A stretch of 64,000 bases of DNA. Source: Hydrogenophaga sp. GTDB lineage: Bacteria; Pseudomonadota; Gammaproteobacteria; Burkholderiales; Burkholderiaceae_C. The notes beneath the pieces are model-generated. The model made no database searches. It had not been told where the DNA came from and saw only the letters and a list, made by a program, of their open reading frames with translations. The stretch covers positions 1 to 64,000 of the forward strand of contig JAGXSV010000083.1 in assembly GCA_018333605.1 (NCBI GenBank). Direction: 5' to 3'. Made by a program: the position numbers and the translations under genes. This document shows, one piece after another, positions 16,310-23,946 of this stretch (the first letter of the stretch is position 1; each line of letters begins with the position of its first letter).

Positions 16310-16351
16310 CTCCTGATGAAAATGCGGCATCTGCCGCTGTTGATGAAGGAG
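16310..16351 (-). promoter_or_regulatory. Leader hairpin M15 (nrdJ)
   Basis: Outer arms CTCCT/AGGAG, ATCAACA motif, apical GCGGCA/TGCCGC. AGGAG is the nrdJ ribosome site. The upstream terminator (ACCCA/TGGGT, long loop) is at 16362-16393. nrdJ is the one enzyme of known function directly under this type of leader besides the methyltransferase. Confidence 0.65.
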
Positions 16352-16467
16352 GGCACAAGAAAACCCACCGCCCCCTTCCGGGAGCAATGGGTTCAATCTG
16401 CACTCTTCCAAAGCCGATCACGGAGTGAATGCGTGCATCCACTCCTGCGCTTTCAAGGCAGTCGGTT

Positions 16468-16986
16468 TCAGTAGAAGTCGGGATTGCGCAGCACCGGCGG
16501 ATCCATGAGCTCCTGAAGGCGCTCCCTGTATCCGCGACTCTTGGCACCCCAAAACTCCGCGCTTTGCCGGGCCAGCGGGTGGGCCCGCGCCTGTTGTTCG
16601 TTCATGGCGAAGGGTTCCAGCCGAAACACCCGGCATGGCAACTTGAAGTACCACGCGCGGCCTGCACCCGCAATTCCCTCGGAGAAGCACCAGAACTCCC
16701 CGTCCATGGTTTCCTCGGTCGACTTGAAGAACTCCTTCAGCTGAGGAGGCTGCAACCCACCGGAGAAGCTGGCAAAGCCGCTTTCTCCCATGTAGAAGCT
16801 TCCAGCCTTGCTGGTTTGCATGGTTTCGTCCCAGTCGTGGCTGCAGCGGCGGATCTCTCCGTTGGGCCAGCGCACGAAGTCGCCAATCCTCAGGCCCGGT
16901 CTGGCGTCAAAAGCCGCCTGAATTCGGGCCCGGATAGCCAAGTTCTTCTGCTGTGCTGTGCTTTGTGTGTTGTCACTGATATTCAT
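16468..16986 (-). CDS. Hypothetical protein, 172 aa
   Basis: The start MNISDNTQS at 16986 lies behind GAAGGAAGGC. The N-terminal 25 residues are helical, followed by LRIGDFVRWPNGEIRRCSHDW, which looks like a small beta domain seen in several plasmid and phage proteins. No catalytic motif is recognised. Confidence 0.65.
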   Translation of the reverse strand: MNISDNTQSTAQQKNLAIRARIQAAFDARPGLRIGDFVRWPNGEIRRCSHDWDETMQTSKAGSFYMGESGFASFSGGLQPPQLKEFFKSTEETMDGEFWCFSEGIAGAGRAWYFKLPCRVFRLEPFAMNEQQARAHPLARQSAEFWGAKSRGYRERLQELMDPPVLRNPDFY

Positions 16987-16999
16987 GAAAGCCTTCCTT

Positions 17000-17039
17000 C
17001 ATTCCCGCATCTGCGGTAGTTGCTGAATGGGCGCTTCGG
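17000..17039 (-). promoter_or_regulatory. Leader hairpin M16
   Basis: Outer arms CATTC/GAATG, a further change from the common stem; GCAACT motif and apical CCGCA/TGCGG. The upstream terminator GCCCGC/GCGGGC is at 17079-17096. Confidence 0.6.
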
Positions 17040-17114
17040 TGAGCTTTCTACTGGCCCCGGGACAGGAGACGGAAGAAAGCCCGCGCGAGGCGGGCTGGAG
17101 GTGAGTGCGGTAGT

Positions 17115-17999
17115 TCAGGCAATGGCCCAGACCCCGCGATCAACCGGCTTGAAGAGGTCTGCGTTCTGGTTGAGCGTTTGGCGAACCTTGGCCTTCCAGT
17201 TCGGGTTCTCGCTCAGCTTCTGTGGCGCCTCCCGCTGGACGTGCTCATAGATGGCGCCCAGGTCCCCCTTTCCGCCGAGCTGCATGAGCACACTCTTGAC
17301 GAGGTTCTTCCACGTGCTGGTCAGGCGACCGTACTGCTGATGCGCAAGCTTGTTCAGGAGCACCAGGACCGGCGTTGCCTTCTTTTGCCACAGCAGGATG
17401 TACTCGTGCAGGATGAAGGGTAGTTTCATCGAGCCGTACTGCTTTCGATCAGAGGTGCAGTTGTGCTGCGCCTTGATCAGCACGGCGGCCAGCTCTTCAC
17501 GGGGCATGCGGGCAATCATCTCTGCCTGGTAGCTGGTGTAGACGCCTGAGCGCCGCCAGTCTCCGATGATGGTGCCGTAGTACCCACGCCCGGCGGTAGC
17601 CTCGCGCTGGTTTAGCAGCACCAGCTGCATCTTCTCGTGAAAGTCCTCATCGGACTCGCACCGAGAGAGGTCATTCGGGTTGGCCTGCCCCCACACGTTG
17701 CCGCTGTAGACAATCATGCCCCCGTATGGAGGATGAGAGAGACAGAGGTCGGCAGGCTTGCCCACGGCCAGCAGGATGCTGTCGCTGATTGCGTTGAAGC
17801 CCGAGTGCAAATCCAGGCCGTGGGCCTCGATATTCATCTCTTTGGCCACTTCGACGGAGGTGCCGGAACCGACCATCGGATCCACAAAGACCTTGGGCTG
17901 CAGGCGCTCGAAGAGCTCCTTGTAGACATGGCCGCTGCAGTTTCCACGCCAGGAGGATTTGCCCCACTGGCCACGTTCAGGGTACGAAAGAATGCTCAT
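17115..17999 (-). CDS. DNA methyltransferase-like protein, 294 aa
   Basis: An S-adenosylmethionine motif I (FVDPMVGSGTSVEVA, about residue 35) is followed by motif IV SHPPYGGM (about 85), a variant of the (D/N/S)PP(Y/F) amino-methyltransferase motif. It probably methylates a base amino group in DNA. The C-terminal 80 residues (YEHVQREAPQKL...) look like a DNA-binding part. No nuclease gene is adjacent, so this is an orphan enzyme. The start MSILSYPERG at 17999 is chosen; MEKPMSIL (18011) is the alternative. The ribosome site inside the hairpin is weak (GGAAAAACC). Confidence 0.75.
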   Translation of the reverse strand: MSILSYPERGQWGKSSWRGNCSGHVYKELFERLQPKVFVDPMVGSGTSVEVAKEMNIEAHGLDLHSGFNAISDSILLAVGKPADLCLSHPPYGGMIVYSGNVWGQANPNDLSRCESDEDFHEKMQLVLLNQREATAGRGYYGTIIGDWRRSGVYTSYQAEMIARMPREELAAVLIKAQHNCTSDRKQYGSMKLPFILHEYILLWQKKATPVLVLLNKLAHQQYGRLTSTWKNLVKSVLMQLGGKGDLGAIYEHVQREAPQKLSENPNWKAKVRQTLNQNADLFKPVDRGVWAIA

Positions 18000-18000
18000 T

Positions 18001-18039
18001 GGTTTTTCCATTTCCGCAGATGCGGCAGTTGCAAAAACC
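18001..18039 (-). promoter_or_regulatory. Leader hairpin M17
   Basis: Seven perfect pairs, GGTTTTT/AAAAACC, replace the usual CCTTTC/GAAAGG; both arms changed together. GCAACTG and an apical CCGCA/TGCGG are kept. The Shine-Dalgarno is sacrificed here, so pairing rather than sequence is conserved. The upstream terminator is at 18082-18097. Confidence 0.7.
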
Positions 18040-18110
18040 GAAGGCGGAAGAGGCTTTCTGCTGGGCTGTCCCAATAGAAAGCCCCCTGTGGAGGGGGTAG
18101 AGAGTGAGCG

Positions 18111-19007
18111 TCACTCGCTGATGACGAACGCGTGCGTACCGTCAGGCAACGTTGTGGGCTTGAGTTGAACCTGGTTCTCTGGCCGGACGATGTATTGATC
18201 GCGACGCTTGAAGAGGCTGAAAGCTAGGTGATCGCTGTTGAAATGAAAGTGCGCGCAGGGCAGGTGCTCTTTGCCCTCAATCAGGTTGTTGATCTCGAAC
18301 GCAGCTCTCATCTGACCGATGTCGTCGGCCTCATTGGGTATCACGTCCACGTAGAACGAGTTGTTCAGCACCCGCTGGTCGGTAACTTCCAAGCTGAAGT
18401 TTGGCAAGTTGGCGCCCTTTTCGCTTGATCCGTCTGCCACCGACCAATGCTGGACCGGAACTGACGTGATGATCGGCGCCGGCAGTATGGCGATTGCCAG
18501 CTCAACGAACCGCTGGAGAGACTGCTCGTTGAATAGCCAGTGGGTCTGTCCCGGGGCAGAGGCGTCAGCTTCTTCGAAGGTGCTGTGGCGTCCTAGCGGC
18601 ACCAGTCGATCATCAGAGAAGGCATACCAGGAAGGGGTTGATGTTCTGGGTGGCGTGCGGCCAGCCCCAAGGATCTCGTCCTCTGGGTACGCGTTCCTCG
18701 CCTGTTCCACTGCGTGTGATTCGCTTTCGGCGAAGCACTCGAACGTGTGCACAAAGGGCCCTTCCTCTCCCTCCGTCGGCTCACTCAGTTGGACCGCGTA
18801 CTTTTCCAGCGATTCCACGAGCTGGAGACCGGATGGCGTCTGCTTCATCACCTTGCGCGAATGGCCTGCCGGGTCATCGAATTCGAGGTAGAAGCCATTG
18901 GAATCCGACCCCTCTTTCGGTTTTTGATGAGCCGCTTTGCCGAACGCGAGTCCTTCCATGAAGATCATGCGATCCTGGGCAAACTCGAAGTAGATGATGG
19001 TTGTCAT
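18111..19007 (-). CDS. Hypothetical protein, 298 aa
   Basis: The start MTTIIYFEFAQ at 19007 has AGAAAGGACACC upstream. It is soluble and acidic, and a long helical middle segment includes QRFVELAIAILPAPI. No family is recognised. It is a single-gene cassette behind leader M18. Confidence 0.65.
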   Translation of the reverse strand: MTTIIYFEFAQDRMIFMEGLAFGKAAHQKPKEGSDSNGFYLEFDDPAGHSRKVMKQTPSGLQLVESLEKYAVQLSEPTEGEEGPFVHTFECFAESESHAVEQARNAYPEDEILGAGRTPPRTSTPSWYAFSDDRLVPLGRHSTFEEADASAPGQTHWLFNEQSLQRFVELAIAILPAPIITSVPVQHWSVADGSSEKGANLPNFSLEVTDQRVLNNSFYVDVIPNEADDIGQMRAAFEINNLIEGKEHLPCAHFHFNSDHLAFSLFKRRDQYIVRPENQVQLKPTTLPDGTHAFVISE

Positions 19008-19012
19008 GGTGT

Positions 19013-19044
19013 CCTTTCTGCCCAATCAGGGCTGTTGTGAAAGG
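19013..19044 (-). promoter_or_regulatory. Leader hairpin M18
   Basis: Outer arms CCTTTC/GAAAGG, ACAACA motif, apical GCCC/GGGC instead of CCGC/GCGG. The upstream terminator ACCCGCC/GGCGGGT is at 19088-19103. Confidence 0.65.
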
Positions 19045-19126
19045 CGTTGCCGGTGGGCTTTCTGATGCCTTGGTCTGGCATAAGAAAACCCGCCGAGGCG
19101 GGTTCAGAGTCCGTATGTCGATGCCG

Positions 19127-19606
19127 TCACAGATGAGCTGGCACCACGACGGTCTCACCGAAGCGCCAGGCGGCGTGGCATCGGGCTGCAGCCTCGAAGG
19201 CTGTCACCCCGATAAAGCACTGGCGTCTGGATGTCGCTGCGGTCTTGGGCAGGTCCTTGAAGGTGAAATCCTTCCAGGATGCGCCGGGCTCATCGCCCAG
19301 ATCGTCGGATCGAATCGCCATCCAGATCTTGTTTCGGCGCTCCAGTCGTCGCAGGGCAATACCCTCGCGGTCGATGATGGGCCACATCCAGGCCTCTTCG
19401 CGCGTGTAGGGGTTGGATCTGGCGCCTGAGAGGATCTCCTCTTTGACCCAGTCCTTGATGTGGTCTCCTTCGTCTTCAGAACGATTGAGCTCTGCCAAAG
19501 TCACAAGCCAGTCGAGCTGGCTTGGGGTCGCATCAACGACTTTCACGGGACTCATGTCGCATCCACATCGGGCAATGGTCATGCTGTTGGACTGTGATCT
19601 CTCCAT
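19127..19606 (-). CDS. DUF2591-family protein, 159 aa
   Basis: The pattern VKVVDATPSQLDWLV near the N-terminus, WPIIDREGI in the middle and AAARCHAAWRFGETVVVPA at the end is that of the DUF2591 family found in phages and plasmids. The start at 19606 lies one base after the upstream stop. It is paralogous to the gene at 20523-20918. The biochemical role of the family is not known to me. Confidence 0.75.
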   Translation of the reverse strand: MERSQSNSMTIARCGCDMSPVKVVDATPSQLDWLVTLAELNRSEDEGDHIKDWVKEEILSGARSNPYTREEAWMWPIIDREGIALRRLERRNKIWMAIRSDDLGDEPGASWKDFTFKDLPKTAATSRRQCFIGVTAFEAAARCHAAWRFGETVVVPAHL

Positions 19607-19607
19607 G

Positions 19608-19820
19608 TCAGTTCTCCACGCCAGTGTCGGTGTGGACCAGGCCACTCTCGCTCAGTTCGTAGGTATGGTTGTCGCCCTCACCGTCGCATTCAATGAGGAG
19701 CCAATAGCCGCGTGTGTCGACGCTTTGCGTATAGGCTGCGGAACGGTCAGCGTTGAGGGAGTGGCCGTGTCTGAAGCCATCGAGCATCGCTTCGGTGTCG
19801 CAATAGATGAGGGTTTTCAC
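19608..19820 (-). CDS. Hypothetical small protein, 70 aa
   Basis: First gene of the cassette behind leader M19 and coupled to the DUF2591 gene. It is acidic and beta-rich, starting MKTLIYCDTEAML, with GYWLLIECDGEGDNHTYEL later. No family is recognised. Confidence 0.6.
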   Translation of the reverse strand: MKTLIYCDTEAMLDGFRHGHSLNADRSAAYTQSVDTRGYWLLIECDGEGDNHTYELSESGLVHTDTGVEN

Positions 19821-19825
19821 GATGT

Positions 19826-19858
19826 CCTTTCTTCCCCATCAGGGGTGGTTGAGAAAGG
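19826..19858 (-). promoter_or_regulatory. Leader hairpin M19
   Basis: Seven pairs CCTTTCT/AGAAAGG, CAACCA motif, apical CCCC/GGGG. The upstream terminator ACCCGC/GCGGGT is at 19899-19914. Confidence 0.7.
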
Positions 19859-19953
19859 CGCAGCCGGTAGGCTTTCTGCTGAGCGGTCCCAGTAGAAAAC
19901 CCGCCGAAGCGGGTTGAATTGGCCAGGGGTCTAAGCCAGAAGGCGGTAACGTG

Positions 19954-20526
19954 TCAGCCCTGCCGTTGTTCGACGAGCTGGATGATTCTGGTCACCGAGT
20001 GCTCAAGAAGGTACTGACGCTTCCAGTCCTCCAAGCCCAGCGTTGTGTGGCCACCCTGGACCGCGCCTTTCCAGTGAAGGTCCGCTACCTTGGTCATGGC
20101 CAATGACAGTGGCATTGCGAAGGGTACGACGTGGGGTACCACACACAACGGTTCGCCCGTGACCTGTTCGATGGCAAGCGCATCGCGTTTGCTGAAGGGA
20201 ACGAACTGACCACGCACCTGGGCACGAAATGGCGTCTTTGTGATCTCTGGGATATCCTGCTCAATCACCATGCCCCCCTTGCGGAAGGCCTGCACTAGGT
20301 GCTGGATGTCACCAGCCGGAAGATCAGCGATGACGCCCTCCTCGGATAGTGCCGTGGGTTGCTCGTCATCGCGCACGCCGGCGGCTTCGAGAAATCGGTC
20401 AGCTGCGCGAAGCGCCTCCCAGTCTTCCTCTCGCTGGTCTTCGTCATCGGCGATCTCGACCCAGAGGGCCAGACGATCACGAAGTAGCTTGATGAGGCTG
20501 ATGGTCTGTTGCATTGGCATGCTCAT
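19954..20526 (-). CDS. Hypothetical protein, 190 aa
   Basis: The start MSMPMQQTISL at 20526 overlaps the upstream DUF2591 stop as ATGA. The frame is open to 20778 but the extension has no start signal. The N-terminal third is helical and acidic (VEIADDEDQREEDWEAL). The C-terminus is also helical. Phage-type genes of this shape often sit beside DUF2591 genes; no function is known. Confidence 0.6.
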   Translation of the reverse strand: MSMPMQQTISLIKLLRDRLALWVEIADDEDQREEDWEALRAADRFLEAAGVRDDEQPTALSEEGVIADLPAGDIQHLVQAFRKGGMVIEQDIPEITKTPFRAQVRGQFVPFSKRDALAIEQVTGEPLCVVPHVVPFAMPLSLAMTKVADLHWKGAVQGGHTTLGLEDWKRQYLLEHSVTRIIQLVEQRQG

Positions 20527-20918
20527 GACAGCGCCTCCGGCACCTCGACTATTTCGCCAAGTTTGCTGACGATGCAGCACCGGGCCGCTGCGATGCTGAG
20601 GTTTGGACCGATTCCAACGTAGCGGATCAGCCCGCCATGGTTTTTGGGGTGTGTTGCTCGGTATCCGAGGAAGCCGGTGCGCACACCACATCCGCGGGTA
20701 CTCCACATGCTTTCGTAGTCCATCTTCTCCCGATCCATGATCGGCCCCATCTGGTTGGGGAGACGGGTCGGCTTCCATGGAGCTTTGACTCCAAGGCCAG
20801 GCACTTGAGCCTTGATCGAAGGGTCGACGCCGTAGAGGGAAAGCTCATAGCCTTCCACCACACCCAGCATCCAGTCGAGTTGAGCTTCTGTCGCTTCAGC
20901 TACTTTGACGTGTTTCAC
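20523..20918 (-). CDS. DUF2591-family protein, 131 aa
   Basis: The signature VKVAEATEAQLDWML, MGPIMDREKM and IAAARCCIVSKLGEIVEVP is closer to the family consensus than its paralogue at 19127-19606. It is the first gene of a two-gene cassette behind leader M20. Family members are widespread in prophages; their job is unknown. Confidence 0.8.
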   Translation of the reverse strand: MKHVKVAEATEAQLDWMLGVVEGYELSLYGVDPSIKAQVPGLGVKAPWKPTRLPNQMGPIMDREKMDYESMWSTRGCGVRTGFLGYRATHPKNHGGLIRYVGIGPNLSIAAARCCIVSKLGEIVEVPEALS

Positions 20919-20929
20919 TGTGTCTTCCT

Positions 20930-20960
20930 TACCGCAGTAGCGGTTGTTGAGAAAAGCACA
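20930..20960 (-). promoter_or_regulatory. Leader hairpin M20
   Basis: A GTG..TTC / GAA..CAC outer stem with internal mismatches, CAACA motif, apical CCGC/GCGG. This is the weakest outer stem of the set. The upstream terminator ACCCC/GGGGT is at 20996-21011. Confidence 0.55.
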
Positions 20961-21035
20961 GCCGGTGGGCTTTCTGCTGAGTGGTCCCAGTAGAAAACCC
21001 CCGAAGGGGTTGTGTAGGGTGAGGCACGCTGCCAG

Positions 21036-21446
21036 TCACGCCGTGCCGACGGGGACACGGTCAGAGGCCATGTCGAAGCCAGGCGGCACGCTGACCGTGA
21101 GCTCTTTGGTGTCGCAGTAGCAGTCTGAGCAGAATGGGGTGTCGAAACTGGATGCAACCCTGGACGAGTTGGCTTCGATCATGGCCTCGAAGCTGATGCG
21201 AGGCGAACCGCATTTGCCGCAGACCCTGACTTCCCGCTCATCGTCTGTCGCGTCGATCAGATCGCCACTCCAGGAGCATTCCTGGTTGCCGCAGACCGCG
21301 TGAGAGTTTTCGCCGAATTCCAGATCACCGTAGGGGCCATCAGTGACCTCGTGGTCCCCGTCTTCGTCAAACGTCACATCGGCAGTTTGCGAGATGGTCA
21401 GCTTGAACTTGCGAGAGCCGCATTTGGGGCACTTGTAGCTGCTCAT
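21036..21446 (-). CDS. Zinc-ribbon protein, 136 aa
   Basis: Several CxxC knuckles are visible: CPKCG at residue 6, CGNQEC near 52, CGKCG near 77 and CSDCYC near 107. They would form two zinc ribbons. The ATG at 21446 overlaps the upstream stop as ATGA. Such small zinc-ribbon proteins often bind nucleic acid or other proteins. The specific role is unknown. Confidence 0.65.
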   Translation of the reverse strand: MSSYKCPKCGSRKFKLTISQTADVTFDEDGDHEVTDGPYGDLEFGENSHAVCGNQECSWSGDLIDATDDEREVRVCGKCGSPRISFEAMIEANSSRVASSFDTPFCSDCYCDTKELTVSVPPGFDMASDRVPVGTA

Positions 21447-21664
21447 GATGTCGCTCCCTCGAAGGAGGCGGACATGAGCGTGACGCTGGTTTCCCGGGGA
21501 TGAACGTCGGCCCTCCAGTCTGTGATGCGGCAGTCCGAGTCATGCCATCCTGGGGTGGCACAACCAAAGGACTTTCTTACGATCTGAATTGCGTCCAATG
21601 CGGTGTTCGCGTCAACCGCCACCTCGGCTTCAAAGGTGACTCGGACCTTTACTTTGTGTGTCAT
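21443..21664 (-). CDS. Hypothetical small protein, 73 aa
   Basis: First gene of the cassette, behind leader M21. It begins MTHKVKVRVTFEAEVAVDAN, a beta hairpin, followed by a short helix. It is translationally coupled to the zinc-ribbon gene. No family is recognised. Confidence 0.6.
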   Translation of the reverse strand: MTHKVKVRVTFEAEVAVDANTALDAIQIVRKSFGCATPGWHDSDCRITDWRADVHPRETSVTLMSASFEGATS

Positions 21665-21670
21665 GGGGTT

Positions 21671-21705
21671 TCCTTCCTTCCCCAGTCAAGGGGTGTTTCG
21701 AAGGA
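21671..21705 (-). promoter_or_regulatory. Leader hairpin M21
   Basis: Outer arms TCCTTC/GAAGGA, AAACA in place of CAACA, apical CCCC/GGGG. The upstream terminator AACCCCC/GGGGGTT is at 21744-21761. Confidence 0.6.
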
Positions 21706-21795
21706 TGGCCAATGAGGCTTTCTGATGCCACAGGGCATTAGAAAACCCCCAGTCGGGGGTTCAGAAGCTGACGTTTTTGACGGAGCGGAGAAGGG

Positions 21796-21939
21796 TCAGG
21801 CACCTTCGGTGTCGAAGTTCTCCAGAGCCGCCTCTCGCAGTTCATCTGTCGTCTCGTGGTCGTAGCATTGAAAGCCCCACCCCTCCAGGTAGGCGATCAG
21901 CTCTTGCCTGTCCATCTTCTCGATCTCTTCTCGCGTCAT
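21796..21939 (-). CDS. Small SAP-like helical protein, 47 aa
   Basis: The ATG at 21939 overlaps the upstream stop as ATGA. The sequence MTREEIEKMDRQELIAYL followed by a Gly turn and TTDELREAAL resembles the two-helix SAP/LEM-type DNA-binding motif (short helix, turn, helix). It is small, so the assignment is tentative. Confidence 0.5.
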   Translation of the reverse strand: MTREEIEKMDRQELIAYLEGWGFQCYDHETTDELREAALENFDTEGA

Positions 21940-22127
21940 GTTGCGACTCCTTGCATGATTTCGTTGAACCAATCGGCATGATTGGCGCCGGCGTCGTAGG
22001 CTTCGTTCCAGTCCTGATTGAGCTCGTGGGTCCGGCCGAAGCCGTCGCCCCACCGTGTGCGCTCGTACAGGCCACACAGGTATGCGTGCAGAAGTGTCTC
22101 ACGCCACCAAGAAAGCAGCTTGCTCAT
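21936..22127 (-). CDS. Hypothetical small protein, 63 aa
   Basis: First gene of the cassette behind leader M22. It is Trp-rich and helical (MSKLLSWWRETLLHAYLCG), with the pattern EAYDAGANHADWF at the end. It is coupled to the 47-aa SAP-like gene. Function unknown. Confidence 0.6.
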   Translation of the reverse strand: MSKLLSWWRETLLHAYLCGLYERTRWGDGFGRTHELNQDWNEAYDAGANHADWFNEIMQGVAT

Positions 22128-22134
22128 GTTCGAT

Positions 22135-22181
22135 CCTACCTTGTAGATTGCCGCAAAGACGGCAGTTGATGAACTGGTAGG
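22135..22181 (-). promoter_or_regulatory. Leader hairpin M22
   Basis: Outer arms CCTACC/GGTAGG, different from all other copies but perfectly paired. CAACT motif, apical GCCG/CGGC. The 3' arm GGTAGGA doubles as the ribosome site. The upstream terminator is at 22217-22232. Confidence 0.7.
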
Positions 22182-22250
22182 GCAGAGGCTTTCTGCTGGG
22201 TCGTTTCCAGTAGAAAGCCCCCTACAAGGGGGTATCCCGAAGTGGACAAA

Positions 22251-22727
22251 TCAGATGGACGGCCCGCTGATCCCCAGCAGTTCGCGAAAGCGCTGCCTCA
22301 TGATCTCCTGACCGGTTCGCAGTCCACGTTGGTAACTGCGGCGACCATAGTCGATTGCAGCGCCAAGGTCTCTTGCGGCGATTCTCTTGCTCACTTCGAT
22401 GACCTTTTCGCCATCCAAGTCGTGCAGAACCATGGTCTCCCCCTTCTCTCGGAAGGAGGGGAAAAGCTCGTTGTCTTCGAGGTACCTTTGCAAGTCCTCA
22501 TCTGCTGGCGCAGAGCCAACGGACAGCTCGCCCGGAGTGTCGTCCGAGCAGGTCCACCGTCTGAGTTGATCTTCGGCAGCCAGAATGCCTGCCAAAGCAC
22601 CTTGGACGTTGGCTCCGTCCTTCATCGCCTGTTCCATCGTCTCATGGGCCTCCAGATAGGCTTTGCATGCCTGACATAGGGCTTGTGGGCGGTGGGTGAT
22701 CGAATCCTGTGTCGTGTTGGTTTCCAT
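22251..22727 (-). CDS. Hypothetical protein, 158 aa
   Basis: The start METNTTQDS at 22727 lies one base beyond the upstream stop. A possible CxxC (CQACK) is near residue 17, and there is a basic helical C-terminus (YGRRSYQRGLRTGQEIMRQ). It is the last gene of a cassette with the Cys-rich 68-aa gene. No family is recognised. Confidence 0.6.
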   Translation of the reverse strand: METNTTQDSITHRPQALCQACKAYLEAHETMEQAMKDGANVQGALAGILAAEDQLRRWTCSDDTPGELSVGSAPADEDLQRYLEDNELFPSFREKGETMVLHDLDGEKVIEVSKRIAARDLGAAIDYGRRSYQRGLRTGQEIMRQRFRELLGISGPSI

Positions 22728-22728
22728 A

Positions 22729-22935
22729 TCAATTCCCGTGGGTTGCGTCGGTAGACGCCTTGCTGACGAGTGCAATGTGGGCCTTGCAGTGGCTGCAGTA
22801 ATGCGGACATCCAGGGCCGGCGCGGCAACCTGTCAGCACGCACATGCACCGCACGCCCGTGTACTCCCCGCGCTCGGGCGCCGGGCGCCCAACTCGTTGG
22901 TCAACCGGGTCAGGACTGGTGGTGATTTTGTTCAT
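22729..22935 (-). CDS. Cys-rich small protein, 68 aa
   Basis: Six Cys and three His lie within 25 residues (RCMCVLTGC, GCPHYCSHCKAH), consistent with a compact zinc-binding knot. The start at 22935 has a GAGGAAAA site. No leader module precedes it; only 43 bases separate it from the upstream gene, so it is probably co-transcribed with 22979-23251. Confidence 0.6.
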   Translation of the reverse strand: MNKITTSPDPVDQRVGRPAPERGEYTGVRCMCVLTGCRAGPGCPHYCSHCKAHIALVSKASTDATHGN

Positions 22936-22978
22936 CGTGATTTTCCTCTCGGCGCAGGCCGGCTATCGTGGTCGAGCG

Positions 22979-23251
22979 CTAGTAGCAGTCCGGAACGCCC
23001 CTGGGCGTGTTGAAGTGCCCATTGACGATTCGTACTGGTCTGCCGTTGTGGTGGGTGGGTGGGCGGCGAAAGTTGATTTCGATCTGGTTCACAGCGATGT
23101 GGCGCTGTGGCCAGACTTCAGTCTTGTGTGCCTCGCGCAAGGCCCCCACTGCTGCCGGTTTCCGATCGTAGAGCAGCAGGTTGTGAATGGCGGTGTGCAT
23201 GTCGCGCACTTGTGCGGCGTAGATCACGGGAGTTCGCGCATCTTTCGTCAT
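22979..23251 (-). CDS. Hypothetical small protein, 90 aa
   Basis: The start MTKDARTPV at 23251 is behind AAAGGACGAAGTC in leader M23. A helical N-terminal half is followed by a basic, His/Pro-rich segment (NFRRPPTHHNGRP). Function unknown. Confidence 0.6.
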   Translation of the reverse strand: MTKDARTPVIYAAQVRDMHTAIHNLLLYDRKPAAVGALREAHKTEVWPQRHIAVNQIEINFRRPPTHHNGRPVRIVNGHFNTPRGVPDCY

Positions 23252-23256
23252 GACTT

Positions 23257-23289
23257 CGTCCTTTCCGCAGTTGCGGTGTTGAAAAGACG
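23257..23289 (-). promoter_or_regulatory. Leader hairpin M23
   Basis: Outer arms CGTCTTTTC/GAAAGGACG with one internal G-T pair, CAACA motif, apical CCGCA/TGCGG. The upstream terminator GCCCC/GGGGC is at 23328-23341. Confidence 0.65.
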
Positions 23290-23361
23290 TGTGTCAGAGG
23301 CTTTCCGTTGGTTCATGCCAATGAAAAGCCCCCGAAGGGGCATGGTGTCTCGTGTAGCTGG

Positions 23362-23943
23362 TCAATCGGCGAGTTCGAAGAGATCGCGTACGACAGGTGC
23401 TGACTGGGGTGTGGCCTTGCGTGTGAGCGTCGCCTCAGGCCAATTGGCTCGATCAAGCCGAAAGTGACGGCCATCCGTGACTCTTGCAATCACGATTTGA
23501 TCGCCCAGATCGAACCGTTCAACGTACCGATACGTCTCCTGGCCGATTTGGATCACGTCGCCGCTCTGGAGCGTTTTCCAGGTGTGTTGATCCTGCTCCA
23601 GCTTCTTATGGTGGGCGATAACGGCCTCCCTCCATTGCCGATCTGTCTCGCTCATCCCCTGAACAGGGATCAGGTCAAGCAGGGTCATCGGAATGTCGAC
23701 AGCATCCAGGTGGGACTCGCTTTTGTATCCCCAGCCGTGCGTCGGCCGACCAGATTGCATTCGTACCAGGCAGGGCTCTCGCACCCCATTGTCCCGGCGC
23801 TCGAGGACGAACCACAAATGGTTGCCCACCGCCTTGTGGGCAACATATCCCCATTGGTTGTCCTGGCGCATGAATCCGTTGACCTGCTGTTGGATGATTT
23901 CCATCCGGCCGACGTGCTTGTCAATTGCGTAGCTCCAACCCAT
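23362..23943 (-). CDS. Hypothetical protein, 193 aa
   Basis: It starts MGWSYAIDKHVG, an opening common among phage and plasmid proteins of unknown function, and has WGYVAHKAVGNHLWFVLER in the first third. The last 60 residues (LQSGDVIQIGQETYRYVERF) look like a small beta barrel. It lies three bases after the upstream gene. Confidence 0.6.
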   Translation of the reverse strand: MGWSYAIDKHVGRMEIIQQQVNGFMRQDNQWGYVAHKAVGNHLWFVLERRDNGVREPCLVRMQSGRPTHGWGYKSESHLDAVDIPMTLLDLIPVQGMSETDRQWREAVIAHHKKLEQDQHTWKTLQSGDVIQIGQETYRYVERFDLGDQIVIARVTDGRHFRLDRANWPEATLTRKATPQSAPVVRDLFELAD

Positions 23944-23946
23944 GAC

